Assembly (NCBI RefSeq): GCF_016587415.1
Contig: NZ_BNJI01000001.1
Coordinates: 6,425,501-6,489,500, forward strand
DNA: 64,000 nt
Direction of reading: 5' to 3'
From: Ktedonobacter sp. SOSP1-85
Lineage (GTDB): Bacteria; Chloroflexota; Ktedonobacteria; Ktedonobacterales; Ktedonobacteraceae
The notes beneath the pieces are model-generated. The model made no database searches. It saw only the letters and a list, made by a program, of their open reading frames with translations, and had not been told where the DNA came from. The position numbers were made by a program, and so were the translations under genes. Below, piece after piece: positions 45,549 to 55,291 of the stretch. How positions within the stretch are numbered: position 1 is the stretch's first letter; each line of letters starts with the position of its first letter.

Positions 45549-48500
45549 TTAGAGCAGGGAACGAGCCCGCGCCAAGGCAACCGCCTGGGTTCGGCTGGTG
45601 GCTCCCAGTTTGCCGAGCAGGTTGCTGACGTGCTTTTTGACGGTGGGTAGCTCGATCACCAGGGTCCGGGCGATGTCCTGATTCGAGGCTCCTGTGTCCA
45701 GCAGGCGCAAGACATCCTGCTCACGCTGCGTAAGGGAAACGCCCGGCGCGGATGGACTGACGGACTCCTGCCGGGCTGAGGAGGGTCCAGGCGCGAGCGC
45801 GGGTGTCGCCACCAGAGATCTATTTGCGCCAGGCTGCTCCTGGGCGATCGCGGCCAGCAGCTGTGAGATGTAGGCCATCGTAGAAGCGGCCAGATCGTGC
45901 TGATGGGAATGTGGGGAAAGGAACGCCTCAAGTGCCTGGCGCATCGGTTCGCCTTCATCCAGGTACATGCGCAGGTAGCCCTCTGGTTCAGTCAAGGCAA
46001 ACAGGCGCACCGCAACCTCGTAGGCTTGCTCGTTCTGGCCTGCATGGTGCAGCGCCACCATGTACTGGGCCAGATACGTGAAGGTGATCCTGCTGTTGGC
46101 CGAACGACCCAGATTCCCGCTAAAGCGCTCCAGCAGCTCCAGCGCCTCTGTCCAACGAAGCTCTGCAAAATACACCCGCATCACGACCGGGAACGCGTCA
46201 TACAAGCTGGCTTCCCATGCCGCTTCCGGAAAGACGAGGCCCGTTGCCCAGGTGGATGCCTCTTTCACCTGCCCCTGTGCCAGCCACCAACGCGCTCGTA
46301 TCATTGGCAACCAGCGCCAATTGCCGCCATATCCTCGATGTTCTTCTAACCGTTCAAACTCGTGCAGCGACAGCTCTACAGCAGACAGGTCTCCACTTGC
46401 CAGTTCGACCTTCATCAAGGCTATGTATCCCATCGTGAGCAAATCACTCTGCTGCCAGGTGGCGGCATCCTGAATGATCGTTTGCAGCCTGCCCCGCGCC
46501 TCTTCCAACCGATTCCACTGATACAACACCTCGACCTGCGCGGCCTGAAAGTAGCCTTTGAGCAGGGCATAGCCTGCCATCTGCTCGATCAGCTCGAGGG
46601 CAGCCAAACTCTCCTGATAGGCCAGGCGCAGCTGCCCTGCCTCCACGGCTGCCAACGCCAACCATTGCCTGACTCTGGCGTTCGCAAAGAGGCTTCCCGA
46701 CAGGCTTACCTGCTCTTTGGCAGAGAGCAGTTGCGGCACCAGCCTCGCTCCCTCTCCCCAGACCCTATAGTGGAGGATGAAGTTGAAAGCAAGCGGGAGG
46801 ATGTGCCAGATAACCTCCTCGTCCCGGTCAAGCTCCTGCATCTCCTGATGAAGGGCGTTCAAGCGCTCAAAGTCTAAGGCTGCTATCGCCTCATGCCCGC
46901 CCATGCCCGCACGTAACAGGCGTAAACGCCGGTAAAGCCTGGCTTCCTCGGGGAGAGAGACGGTGCCAGCGCCGGTGCCTGTGGTAGCAGTCAGGTGGGC
47001 GGTTCCAGCCACGGATCGCTGCAGGATGCTCTCGACCCGCGCCATGATCTGCCGCACCTGCTGATGGACCCTGGCCCGCTGCACCTCGGTCGTTTGCCCG
47101 ACAGTGTGGAGCAGGTAGAGAGCGATCGTGAGCAGCAGGGGAGCGTGCTCACGCACTGTCTGCTCAGGCAGCGCCAACACCCAGCGCGCCATCGTCGCTG
47201 CTTCCCCACGGAGCCAGAACTGCTCGACGGTCTGCTCCATCAGCCGCGCTGCCGTGGAGAAGGAAGCTCCGGCAAGCGCATGGGTAATGGCCTCGGCCCA
47301 CTGCCCCTCGGCCTCATAAAAGCCAGCGGCCCGGCGGTGCAAGAGCGACACCATCTCTGGTTGACTGGTGTGGAGCGCCGAGAGCAGGGCTTCACGAAAG
47401 AGATCATGCAGCCGATAGGTGCGCCGCTCCTCATCCAGGGGCACCAGGAAGAGGTTCGCTCGCTCCAGCAACGCGAGCATTTGCTGACTGGCCGCCTTCG
47501 TTGGTGCGGCGGTGACGGCCTGGCACACAGCAGCGTCCAGGCGCGAGAGGATGGCGATGTGGAGTAAAAAGTCGCGCGTATCGGGGGACAGACGTGCCAG
47601 GATGTCCTCCTGCACGTAGTCCAGCAGATACCGCTGGCTACCGGTCAATGTCTCAAGGTATGCTGTGCGATCCTCACGCTTCTGCATAGTGAGCGCGACC
47701 AGGTGCAGACCAGCGATCCAGCCTTCCGTCCGGCTCACCAGCCGCTGCAACTCTTCTTCCGAGAGCGGCGGGGAGAGCATCTTGTGCAAAAACTGACTCG
47801 CTTCACCCTCCTGGAAGCGCAACTCGTCTGCACGAATCTCGGTCAACTGCCCGTGGGCTCGTAGACGCGCAAGGGGCAGGTCTGGGTCCACGCGGCTGGA
47901 GAGGATCAGATGGATGTGCGCAGGCAGATGCTCCAGGAAGAAGGTCATGCCCTGGTGAATGACCAACTCTTCTATCACCTGATAATCGTCCACAATGAGG
48001 ACGATGGGAGCAGGATACACCTGCTGGCTTTCTAGCTCATGGAGAAGCACGGAAAGACAGGAGGAAAGCGGCGGTGGCTGGGGCGATTGCAACTGTGCCA
48101 CTACGTTTTCCCCAAAGTTCGCTGCCAGGCTGGGGCAGCGGCGCAGGGCCGCGATTAGCGCGACCCAGAAGCGTGTCGGGCTGTTGTCCAGTTTGTCCAG
48201 CGAGAGCCAAGCCACCTGCGTCTTTTGCCGGTGCGCCCAAACCGAGAGCAGCGTGGTTTTGCCCCAGCCCGCCGAGGCTGAGAGCAGGGTCAGCGGTGTC
48301 GAAAGCGCCTCATCGAGTGCAGTCAGCAAGCGTTCGCGCTCCACCAGGGCGTTCGGCTGTCGCGGCGGAGCAAGTCGGCTGGAGAGCAGCATCATCCCCT
48401 GCTCGGTCGTGGCCGCGGGCTGCTGCGCGTGCAAGAGCGTCTGTGCCGCCTCCTCTAGCCGCGAGAGCCTGAGGGTCTCCGTCCGTCCGAGATAGCGCTT

Positions 48501-48746
48501 GCGGGTGCGGCCCTCTTTGGTCTGGTAGGCATACCAATACGCTCCCCCACGTGCCCTCTGCTCCTGGTAGACATTGAGAGAGCCTCTTGCGCCGTGGAAG
48601 GCAAAGGAGGACACCCCGTGGAGCCAGGCCAGCCAGGCGGCTTCCTCCGCTGGCTGAAAACGTTGCTCAAGCTGGCCCTGGGTGTACAACTCGTAGAAGC
48701 GCTGCTCTTTGGACCAGATCAGGGCGTGAAGAGGTGCTCTGGACAT
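45549..48746 (-). CDS. Large LuxR/MalT-type ATP-dependent regulator, second copy
   Basis: 1,065 residues from ATG 48746 (AAGGAAGGTTCG upstream), nearly the same length as the protein at 5995. An N-terminal ~100-residue domain (GSLNVYQEQRARGGAYWYAY, KRYLGRTETLRLSRLEE) comes first. A STAND ATPase follows with Walker A SASAGWGKTT and IVLIVDDYQVI, then a long TPR-like helical region, a Ser/Pro-rich linker, and a LuxR HTH (LTQREQDVLRLLDTGASNQDIA) at the C-terminus. The two copies share architecture throughout but are clearly diverged. The upstream frame is open to 48884, but that part lacks the family's residues. Confidence 0.94.
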   Translation of the reverse strand: MSRAPLHALIWSKEQRFYELYTQGQLEQRFQPAEEAAWLAWLHGVSSFAFHGARGSLNVYQEQRARGGAYWYAYQTKEGRTRKRYLGRTETLRLSRLEEAAQTLLHAQQPAATTEQGMMLLSSRLAPPRQPNALVERERLLTALDEALSTPLTLLSASAGWGKTTLLSVWAHRQKTQVAWLSLDKLDNSPTRFWVALIAALRRCPSLAANFGENVVAQLQSPQPPPLSSCLSVLLHELESQQVYPAPIVLIVDDYQVIEELVIHQGMTFFLEHLPAHIHLILSSRVDPDLPLARLRAHGQLTEIRADELRFQEGEASQFLHKMLSPPLSEEELQRLVSRTEGWIAGLHLVALTMQKREDRTAYLETLTGSQRYLLDYVQEDILARLSPDTRDFLLHIAILSRLDAAVCQAVTAAPTKAASQQMLALLERANLFLVPLDEERRTYRLHDLFREALLSALHTSQPEMVSLLHRRAAGFYEAEGQWAEAITHALAGASFSTAARLMEQTVEQFWLRGEAATMARWVLALPEQTVREHAPLLLTIALYLLHTVGQTTEVQRARVHQQVRQIMARVESILQRSVAGTAHLTATTGTGAGTVSLPEEARLYRRLRLLRAGMGGHEAIAALDFERLNALHQEMQELDRDEEVIWHILPLAFNFILHYRVWGEGARLVPQLLSAKEQVSLSGSLFANARVRQWLALAAVEAGQLRLAYQESLAALELIEQMAGYALLKGYFQAAQVEVLYQWNRLEEARGRLQTIIQDAATWQQSDLLTMGYIALMKVELASGDLSAVELSLHEFERLEEHRGYGGNWRWLPMIRARWWLAQGQVKEASTWATGLVFPEAAWEASLYDAFPVVMRVYFAELRWTEALELLERFSGNLGRSANSRITFTYLAQYMVALHHAGQNEQAYEVAVRLFALTEPEGYLRMYLDEGEPMRQALEAFLSPHSHQHDLAASTMAYISQLLAAIAQEQPGANRSLVATPALAPGPSSARQESVSPSAPGVSLTQREQDVLRLLDTGASNQDIARTLVIELPTVKKHVSNLLGKLGATSRTQAVALARARSLL

Positions 48747-49078
48747 CGAACCTTCCTTGTGTCTGCATTGTTCCCAACGGCCCTTCCATTCCTCCCAACA
48801 CCAGGCAGTATACCAAAGAGGAGGCTCACCGGCAAGGAGCATCTCTCTCGGCGTGGCGACCCGATCTGCCCACTTCTCTGACACCGCGAGACGATCCGTT
48901 GACGGGCCAATAATGCGTTGACCTCGATACCAGAAGTATACGAAAGATCGACAACGGCTGCAACTGTCCGCAACCCTTTACTTTTCCCTTCTGATCTTCC
49001 TTCCACCTCATCTTGCCACGCCTTGTTGAAAATGCAAGAAAACTGGCAGAAAATTTGCTGAAAAAGCCCTTACCTGGA

Positions 49079-49150
49079 GATGAATGGGAACGCAGGCCAA
49101 TGGCGTCATTAGTTTACGTTCCCATTCATCACTGAACTTAACTGAACTTA
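49079..49150. repeat. Inverted and tandem repeats upstream of the second regulator
   Basis: GATGAATGGGAACG (49079-49092) and its exact complement (49117-49130) form a 14-bp stem with a 24-nt loop, followed at once by two tandem copies of ACTGAACTTA (49131-49150). Could be a regulatory or transposon-end structure. The rest of 48885-49325 has no gene. Confidence 0.7.
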
Positions 49151-49325
49151 CAAAATGCTTACATTTTCATGTGCTTTTCTTGATGACGCAGAGATACGCT
49201 ATGACTAATAGTAGTGGATACATTTATAACAAGGATTTATAAATCAGATGCCAGAAACTATCAGAGACAGTGCCCTTGATAAAACCAGACAGCCTAGTAC
49301 ATGGGAACCGAAATCCTTCGGTGGT

Positions 49326-49922
49326 TTAGATAGTCAACGCTTTGCCCTGAGACGTCCACTTGAAGGGCTTCGCCATCGTCGCATTATAGTAGTCGATGAA
49401 AGCCAGCACCTTGGCTTGCAAATCTTGCACGCTGAGAAAGGAGCCACGCTTGAGCACCTTGCGCATCAGGATCGAAAGCCAGATCTCGATCTGATTGAGT
49501 CACGAGCTGTGCTTGGGCGTGTAATGAAAGACCACATGATGGGTGGGATCACTCAAGAAGGCAGCTCGGCGGGGCATCAAGGCCAGGATGCCATATTCGC
49601 CTTTCTTGCCCAGATTTTTCTGGACAATCCCATCCCGCTCAGCGACCCAGCGCACTAACGCTTCAGATTGATGGATGTTGAGGTTGTCACACACAAAATG
49701 CCAACGAGTGACCTCTTGATCAGTGGCAATGACGGCTTGCACATGGGCCAGAAAATCTTCTTCCGTGCGTGTGGGTCCGGCGCGAGGGGCCAGCAGTTTT
49801 CCTGTCACCACATCGCGACTGAATCTTGACTTCCTGTCCAAAGGGACGGTGCGGGAAGCCCTTCCGACAGCTATACTCCTCATCAGAATCAGAGCAATGA
49901 CCAAGACCGACAAAGAAGGCAA
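49326..49922 (-). pseudogene. IS630-type transposase, truncated with nonsense codon
   Basis: The C-terminal two thirds only: DVVTGKLLAPRAGPTRTEED, WHFVCDNLNIHQSEALVRWV (second Asp), then VVFHYTPKHSS-stop-LNQIEIWLSILMRK. The stop replaces the invariant Trp of HSSWLNQIE (TGG to TGA), after which the frame remains open to 49326. The N-terminus is absent. A different element from the 37.3-kb IS630. Confidence 0.85.
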
Positions 49923-49989
49923 GAAGTGCTCAGATACTCAACTAAGAAAGACGTAGTGTATGCAAAATGGGGGTGTCTTACAGAAGAAT

Positions 49990-50283
49990 CGCACGTATCG
50001 AAGGGAAGCCTTCTGCTCCTGCTTATGCGCGTAAGCTCTGGGGTGATTATTCCGCTGGATAGTTATCTCCTGCAAACCAGTACCGAACAGGGTATGCGAG
50101 GGCGCATCTTTGCATTGCATAGCTCAACCTATGGAGGCGTCATGCAAATTTCATATGTTCTCACAGGCTATGCGTTCGAGCACATTGGGATTCCATTTGC
50201 GCTGGGCTGTTGATTGCCACTGTATCCTTGTTGTGTGGTGTCTCTTGGCTCATGCAATTCGCAACCAAAGGAAATGCTGTTTG
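49990..50283 (+). pseudogene. MFS transporter C-terminal fragment
   Basis: Reads YLLQTSTEQGMRGRIFALHS, TYGGVMQISYVLTGYAFEHI, then after a frameshift near 50205 LLIATVSLLCGVSWLMQFAT. The QxxTxxxxRGRVF motif is typical between helices 10 and 11 of the Enterobactin/MefA-type exporters. The N-terminal three quarters are lost. Confidence 0.65.
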
Positions 50284-50693
50284 ATAGTTCCCAATGACAC
50301 GTTCGGCACAGGGAAGGCTGCTTTCGTTCAGTTTTAGCACTACTGCACCTTCTGCAAGCACCGATTCAACAACAGACAAGAAGGGTATGGTGCATAACCC
50401 TACTATTGATATGCGTCTATTTATTTGCAAGCGAACAATGCTCCAATGATGGGCCTCTATGTATTATCTCCCATTCTTGTGATGTTTAATCGCAGGTGTA
50501 TTTACACCTCCATGTACTAGCGGTGTTATGTTGCGACCCGGTCAGCGCTTGCTACTGCGACTTACATGATTTTGAGCAAAGATTTCGTTCAGACAGAGAT
50601 GACTGTGCCTCATGAGGGGAGCCTGGCAGAAGGCGATTGACTCCTCCGATAAAGAAGCCGGGGTGGTATACTCCTGAGTAAGAAGGAGAGAGA
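50284..50693. other. Non-coding stretch
   Basis: No gene recognised. The last ~60 bp hold the AAGGAG ribosome sites of the methyltransferase. Confidence 0.5.
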
Positions 50694-51482
50694 ATGCCAT
50701 CGAGCAAGGAGAGAGCTATGACACACGCTTCTTACAATGATATCGCCCAGTGGTATGATCAGTTTCTGCGTGAGAGACCTATCTACACGGAAGTGATCCT
50801 ACCGAACCTGCTCACGCTGGTCGGAGAAGTCGAAGGGGAAGTCATTTGTGATCTGGCTTGCGGGCAGGGCTGGATCGCGCGCGAATTGGCCCGACGCGGA
50901 GCGCAGGTCACCGGTCTCGACCTGGCACCCAACCTGCTCGCACTGGCCCAACGCTATGAAGAGCAGGAGCCACGAGGAATTGTGTATGTTCAAGGGAACG
51001 CGGAGCTGGCTGAGGGGCTGAGCGACTGTCAGTTTACCGGCTGCATCTGTGTGATGGCGCTGATCAATATTGCAGATCTTCAAGCCACCTTTCAGAGCAT
51101 TCGACGGATTCTCAAACCAGGAGGCTGGTTGGTCTTTGCCATTCCTCACCCCTGCTTTGAGACCCCACACGCTCAGTGGACATCGTTGTCCGATTCTGAG
51201 CATCCGCTGGGCAGGATCGTCACCGGCTATTTTGACGAACGCCAATGGTTCTCATCGAACCCTGAAGGAGTTCGTAGCCGGGTTGGAGATTATCACCGTA
51301 TGCTCAGCACGTATCTCAACCATCTCGCCATCGCAGGTTTTGTACTTGAGCGCGTCCTCGAACCAGGCCCATCTGCCAAACAAGCTGAGCGAGTGCCGGG
51401 CAACCGCGAAGTCCCCACGCTTCTGCTGATCCGTGCTCATCTCTCAGACGGTCTTCAGGCCGAGAACGCGAGCTGTGGCTAA
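50694..51482 (+). CDS. Class I SAM-dependent methyltransferase
   Basis: 262 residues. Motif I is VICDLACGQGWIARELARRG (about 47-66), with GLDLAPNLLALAQRYE after it and a motif III LKPGGWLVFAIPHPC. The N-terminal YNDIAQWYDQFLRE block is common in this group. Two starts, 50694 and 50718, both have good ribosome sites. The last ~12 residues (after LIRAHL) run into a converging transposase remnant and are probably not native. Confidence 0.92.
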   Translation: MPSSKERAMTHASYNDIAQWYDQFLRERPIYTEVILPNLLTLVGEVEGEVICDLACGQGWIARELARRGAQVTGLDLAPNLLALAQRYEEQEPRGIVYVQGNAELAEGLSDCQFTGCICVMALINIADLQATFQSIRRILKPGGWLVFAIPHPCFETPHAQWTSLSDSEHPLGRIVTGYFDERQWFSSNPEGVRSRVGDYHRMLSTYLNHLAIAGFVLERVLEPGPSAKQAERVPGNREVPTLLLIRAHLSDGLQAENASCG

Positions 51483-51770
51483 GGGTACTCCAAACAGGGT
51501 GATAGCTACAGTAGCAGCAGAGCATCCTCGAGTATTGCGGACCAGCCGCTCAGCCCACGAGAGTCGAGAGTGGGCCCGCTGTGCACGGGAGACGAGGGGC
51601 ACGGGCGTTTCTGGTTGAACCTGGAGGGGCTGTTCCAGATGCACGTTAACCCGTTGACCGTGCAAAAGCAGTATACATGCCCGCCGATGCTGCCTGCGGC
51701 CCCAGTCACGCCAGAGCAGGGGAGCCGCCCCAACGTTGAGGGGATGACATACTAAAAAAAGCAGTGAGCA
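51444..51770 (-). pseudogene. Possible transposase C-terminal remnant
   Basis: Reads WRDWGRRQHRRACILLLHGQ, then RAQRAHSRLSWAERLVRN and VAITLFGVP. It looks like the end of a transposase-type protein (RxSWxERLxRN), perhaps the same family as the fragment at 51911, but in the opposite direction. Low confidence. Confidence 0.3.
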
Positions 51771-51910
51771 TCTTCTCACGGGAATCCAAATGAAGCATCC
51801 AAGCAGAAGGGGAGCAATCTCCCCATCCGCTTCATTGGCCGGAGCCAGAAACAGACGGGTGAGCACGCCAGGCCACTAATGAGAGAGAAACAACCCCACT
51901 CTCATTAGGT

Positions 51911-52340
51911 ATGATACCGAATCCGAGCATAAAGGTTCAAACCTCTTCCGTAGATCGTCCCTCAGTGCCAGCGTGGTTTGCCGAAGTGGTTATCCTGTCC
52001 CAGCACCTCACATCGAAAGGATTGCTTGTAGCCTTCACCCATCAAGTTCGATTCGTGAGAGGTCGCTTTGGTAACTACGAGCCTCTTGATTTTCTGGCCT
52101 TGTTGCTCGGCTATGCTATCAGCGGGGAACGAACCTTAGTTGATTTCTTTGAGCGCTTAGCGTCCTTTAAATCAGCCTTCATGGCCCTGTTTGGGCGTGC
52201 TGAGCGTCCCCATCGTGCTCGTTTCTTGGCGAGCGTCGACCGTCCCTGTCTGGAAGTGTTTCGTACGCTCTTCGAGCAGCACAGCTTTGTGGAAGGATGG
52301 ACGAACGATTCCATCGGTGGTTGCTCCTTTTCCCCTGAAA
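51911..52340 (+). pseudogene. N-terminal transposase fragment (IS1380-like)
   Basis: About 143 residues: SVPAWFAEVVILSQHLTSKG, FGNYEPLDFLALLLGYAISG, ERTLVDFFERLASFKSAFM. The DDE core is missing; the sequence ends where the converging MocR gene's 3' end begins. Assignment to the IS1380-like group is tentative. Confidence 0.5.
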
Positions 52341-52350
52341 AGGTTTCGAA

Positions 52351-53862
52351 CTATGAGGGAAAAACGCTCACCAGTTGACGAACGCCAGCCTGAATCTCCT
52401 GCTCATTGACAGCTCCATAGCCAAGAACAAGACCTCCTCGTTGAGGTGAACCGAGCGTTAACGCTGACAGGGGAATGATCTCGAGCCCGCAGCGTGCTGC
52501 TTGTTGTGTAATCTGCTGATCGTCAAGAGTCGGCGGAAGCCACCCCATAAGATGTAAACCGGCTTGAGGAGGCTGCACGTCTATGCTTCCCCCAAGTTCC
52601 TGCTGCAACGACTCGATGAGGAGCGCTCTTCTGGCCGCATAGAGGTCGCGCATACGGCGGATATGACGCAGCAAATACCCTTTGGTCATCCAGGCTTCCA
52701 GGGTCAATTGATCAAGAATCGGCACATGAATATGGGTAGAACTACACAGGGCGAGGAAAGGAGGAACGAGTTGGGGAGGGACGATCAGATAGCCAATGCG
52801 AAGTGCTGGAAAAAGCACTTTGCTGAACGTACCAATGTAGATGACGCGCTGGGCGAGATCAAGCCCCTGTAAGGCATCAAGTGGTCGACCACTGAAGCGA
52901 TAATCGCTGTCATAATCATCTTCGAGAATCCAGGCATTGGCTTGCTTGGCCCATTGCAGGAGGGCAACGCGTTGCGACAGATGCATGGTAATACCCGAAG
53001 GAAATTGATGCGATGGAGTGACGTAGGCCAGGCGAGCTTGTGGGTAGCGCTTTTGCCCAATTTCAACATTGATCCCTTGCGATGTCACAGGGATAGGAGC
53101 CAGTTGCGCGCCCGCGTTGAGGAGAGCGCGTTGTGCTCCTAGATAGCCCGGATTTTCCATCCAGGCAAGATCACCTGGGTTCAGGAGGAGGCGTGCTGCC
53201 AGATCTAAAGCGGTCTGCGCTCCTGGCACAATAATGACCTGCTCGGCCTGGCAATGCACGCCTCGTGTGATGCTCGCATGGATGGCGATCGCTTCACGGA
53301 GCGGGTAATAGCCCGCGATCTCCTGATACGTGGCCATGTTTCTCAGCAGAGATCGTGCGCAGTGAGCCGCGACCTGGTTCCACTGGTGAAAGGGAAAGGC
53401 ACGTAGGTCCGGGGCGCCTGTGCGAAAAGCCCGTGGGGGAGTCGGTCGAAGATAGGTCTGGATAGAGGACACAGGTGCCTGGCGCGTTAAATCCTCTCCC
53501 AGGTGAGACAAGAAGAGAGGGGCGTGTGTGCTTTCGTCGGGAGCGATGTTTCTCTGTGGAACCCCTTTGGGAAGAGAAAAGGTCTCAGGAAGGTCGCACG
53601 CCACCCTGGTCCCCTGCCCGACCCTTCTTTCGATATAGCCTTCAGCACAGAGTTGTTCATAGGCATGGTTCACGGTATTAAGAGAAATCCCTAATTCGCT
53701 TGCCAGAGCCCGTGTTGATGGGAGGACTTGACCTGGATGCAATTGACCACTGAGGATGGCATGACGCAGTCGATCATACAACTGGCGATGCAATGGCATC
53801 GTGAAGGTGCGATTGAGGGCAAGATCTGCTAGGTTGTGAAGTGCGTGTCGTCTTTTTGCCAT
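52351..53862 (-). CDS. MocR/PdxR family regulator (GntR HTH fused to aminotransferase)
   Basis: 503 residues from the ATG of MAKRRHALHNL. The N-terminal GntR winged helix (about 20-90) contains LYDRLRHAILSGQLHPGQVL and STRALASELGISLNTVNHAY. A type I aminotransferase-like domain follows, with the PLP Lys K348 in YIGTFSKVLFPALRIGY, plus DDYDSDYRF. MocR proteins sense PLP or amino-compounds and commonly control vitamin B6 or GABA-type genes; no such gene is adjacent. The 5' end is duplicated twice elsewhere (31.8 and 38.9 kb). The flanks are transposase remnants. Confidence 0.95.
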   Translation of the reverse strand: MAKRRHALHNLADLALNRTFTMPLHRQLYDRLRHAILSGQLHPGQVLPSTRALASELGISLNTVNHAYEQLCAEGYIERRVGQGTRVACDLPETFSLPKGVPQRNIAPDESTHAPLFLSHLGEDLTRQAPVSSIQTYLRPTPPRAFRTGAPDLRAFPFHQWNQVAAHCARSLLRNMATYQEIAGYYPLREAIAIHASITRGVHCQAEQVIIVPGAQTALDLAARLLLNPGDLAWMENPGYLGAQRALLNAGAQLAPIPVTSQGINVEIGQKRYPQARLAYVTPSHQFPSGITMHLSQRVALLQWAKQANAWILEDDYDSDYRFSGRPLDALQGLDLAQRVIYIGTFSKVLFPALRIGYLIVPPQLVPPFLALCSSTHIHVPILDQLTLEAWMTKGYLLRHIRRMRDLYAARRALLIESLQQELGGSIDVQPPQAGLHLMGWLPPTLDDQQITQQAARCGLEIIPLSALTLGSPQRGGLVLGYGAVNEQEIQAGVRQLVSVFPS

Positions 53863-54205
53863 GCTTGAAAAGGAAGCCTCCAGCAAATGATACCATGAAA
53901 TTTGCAAAAATGACTCTTGAAGAGGCTCTCTTTCTAGATTATGCTTCCTGCAAAGGTCAGCACACGTTCTGACTGCAAGGCTTCTTATGGGTAGAGATTG
54001 CTGAGAATGTGAGTACACATCAATGCATGTGTATTCTGCAAGGATATGCACATCCAACTGGCGAGCCTTTGATTGGTAACAGAGGTGTTGATGATATTCT
54101 ATGGAAATTCCATAGAATGCTTCTCCAAGGCTTTCCAACGCGCATCAGAATATATGTTTCGATATCACAAGCCCGACTTACGGGCTAAGAAGGAGGAGGT
54201 TCAGT

Positions 54206-54421
54206 ATGAAGATTGTGGTTATTGGCGGCAGTGGACTCATCGGAAAAAAGCTTGTGAACACGCTTCGGGAACTTGCCCATCAGGTCGTGGCGGCGTTACC
54301 TAGCACAGGCGTCAACACCATCACTGGTGAGGGGTTAGCTCAAGCGCTTGTTGGCGCTCAGGTGGTCGTCGACGTGGCGAACGCGCCTTTTAGGAAGGTA
54401 GGAGATCTTGGACGTCTATGA
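54206..54421 (+). pseudogene. NAD(P)-binding SDR N-terminal fragment
   Basis: About 65 native codons: MKIVVIGGSGLIGKKLVNTL (GGxGxxG loop), then GEGLAQALVGAQVVVDVANA. A whole NmrA-type protein is about 250-300 residues. It breaks at about 54395 where GC-rich DNA with the nitroreductase gene begins, so the stop at 54421 is accidental. The start has AAGGAGGAGG upstream. Confidence 0.75.
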
Positions 54422-55073
54422 GGCGGTCACGAGTCGACGGGCAGTGCGCGGATTCATCGACCGGCCTATCCCGAAGGAGGTGCTGGAGCGCGTGCTGTCC
54501 GCCGCGGCTTGGGCGCCGTCCGGATCGAACCTCCAGCCGTGGCACGCCTACGTGCTGACCGGCGCTCCGCTGGCCGAGCTCAAGAATCGCGCCGGCGAGC
54601 GCGTGGCCGCAGGCGACCCCTGGGACGAGCAGGAGTACGAGATGTACCCGCCCGCACTGAAGTCCCCATACCACGAGCGCCGATCCGCCTTCGGCAAGCA
54701 GCGCTACAGCGCACTCGGTATCTCGGGCGAGGATTGGGAGGCGCGCCAGAGGGCCGCTGCCGCGAACTGGGACTGTTTCGGCGCGCCCGCCGCCCTGTTC
54801 TGCTACATCGACCGCGACATGGCCTCGCCCCAATGGGCCGACGTCGGCATGTATCTGCAGACCGTCATGCTGCTGCTCCGCGCCGAAGGGTTGCACAGTT
54901 GTACGCAGATGGCGTGGGCGAAGTATCACAAGACCGTCGCGGAGATCCTATCACCCCCGGACGAGCTCATCCTCTTCTGCGGCATGTCGATCGGGTTCGA
55001 GGACGTCACAGTGAGTCACGCCCGTCTGGGCCGGGCATCGCTTGACGAGACGGTCAGGTTCGTCGAGGGTTAG
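54408..55073 (+). CDS. Nitroreductase family protein (FMN-dependent)
   Basis: 221 residues starting at TTG (GGAGATC upstream). The FMN-binding RRAVRGFIDRPIPKEVLERVL, the AAAWAPSGSNLQPWHAYVLTG (SxSNxQPW) motif and the C-terminal CGMSIGFED pattern are typical. These enzymes reduce nitro groups or quinones with NAD(P)H. Much more GC-rich than the flanks; acquired by transfer, with a sharp left border inside the SDR remnant. Confidence 0.92.
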   Translation: MDVYEAVTSRRAVRGFIDRPIPKEVLERVLSAAAWAPSGSNLQPWHAYVLTGAPLAELKNRAGERVAAGDPWDEQEYEMYPPALKSPYHERRSAFGKQRYSALGISGEDWEARQRAAAANWDCFGAPAALFCYIDRDMASPQWADVGMYLQTVMLLLRAEGLHSCTQMAWAKYHKTVAEILSPPDELILFCGMSIGFEDVTVSHARLGRASLDETVRFVEG

Positions 55074-55291
55074 AAGCCGTTGCTCTACCAATCATGGTGA
55101 ACGTTGTATGCCGGTGACAAGAGCTGTTTACCTATCTGCAAATGAGCATGATGTAAACTTTAGCTTTCTATGACGCAAAAATGGCACCATATCCGACGTA
55201 ATAAGATGTTCTTGCGTCGGTCGTTTTTTGCCGGCTTGTGGCTGAAACGTGCTGACCGTTTGTATGAGAGAGACAAAAAGGAGCAACCGAA

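Noticed and set aside
49131..49150. Tandem decamers as a possible CRISPR or repeat array
   Set aside because: Only two copies, no spacers, no cas genes.
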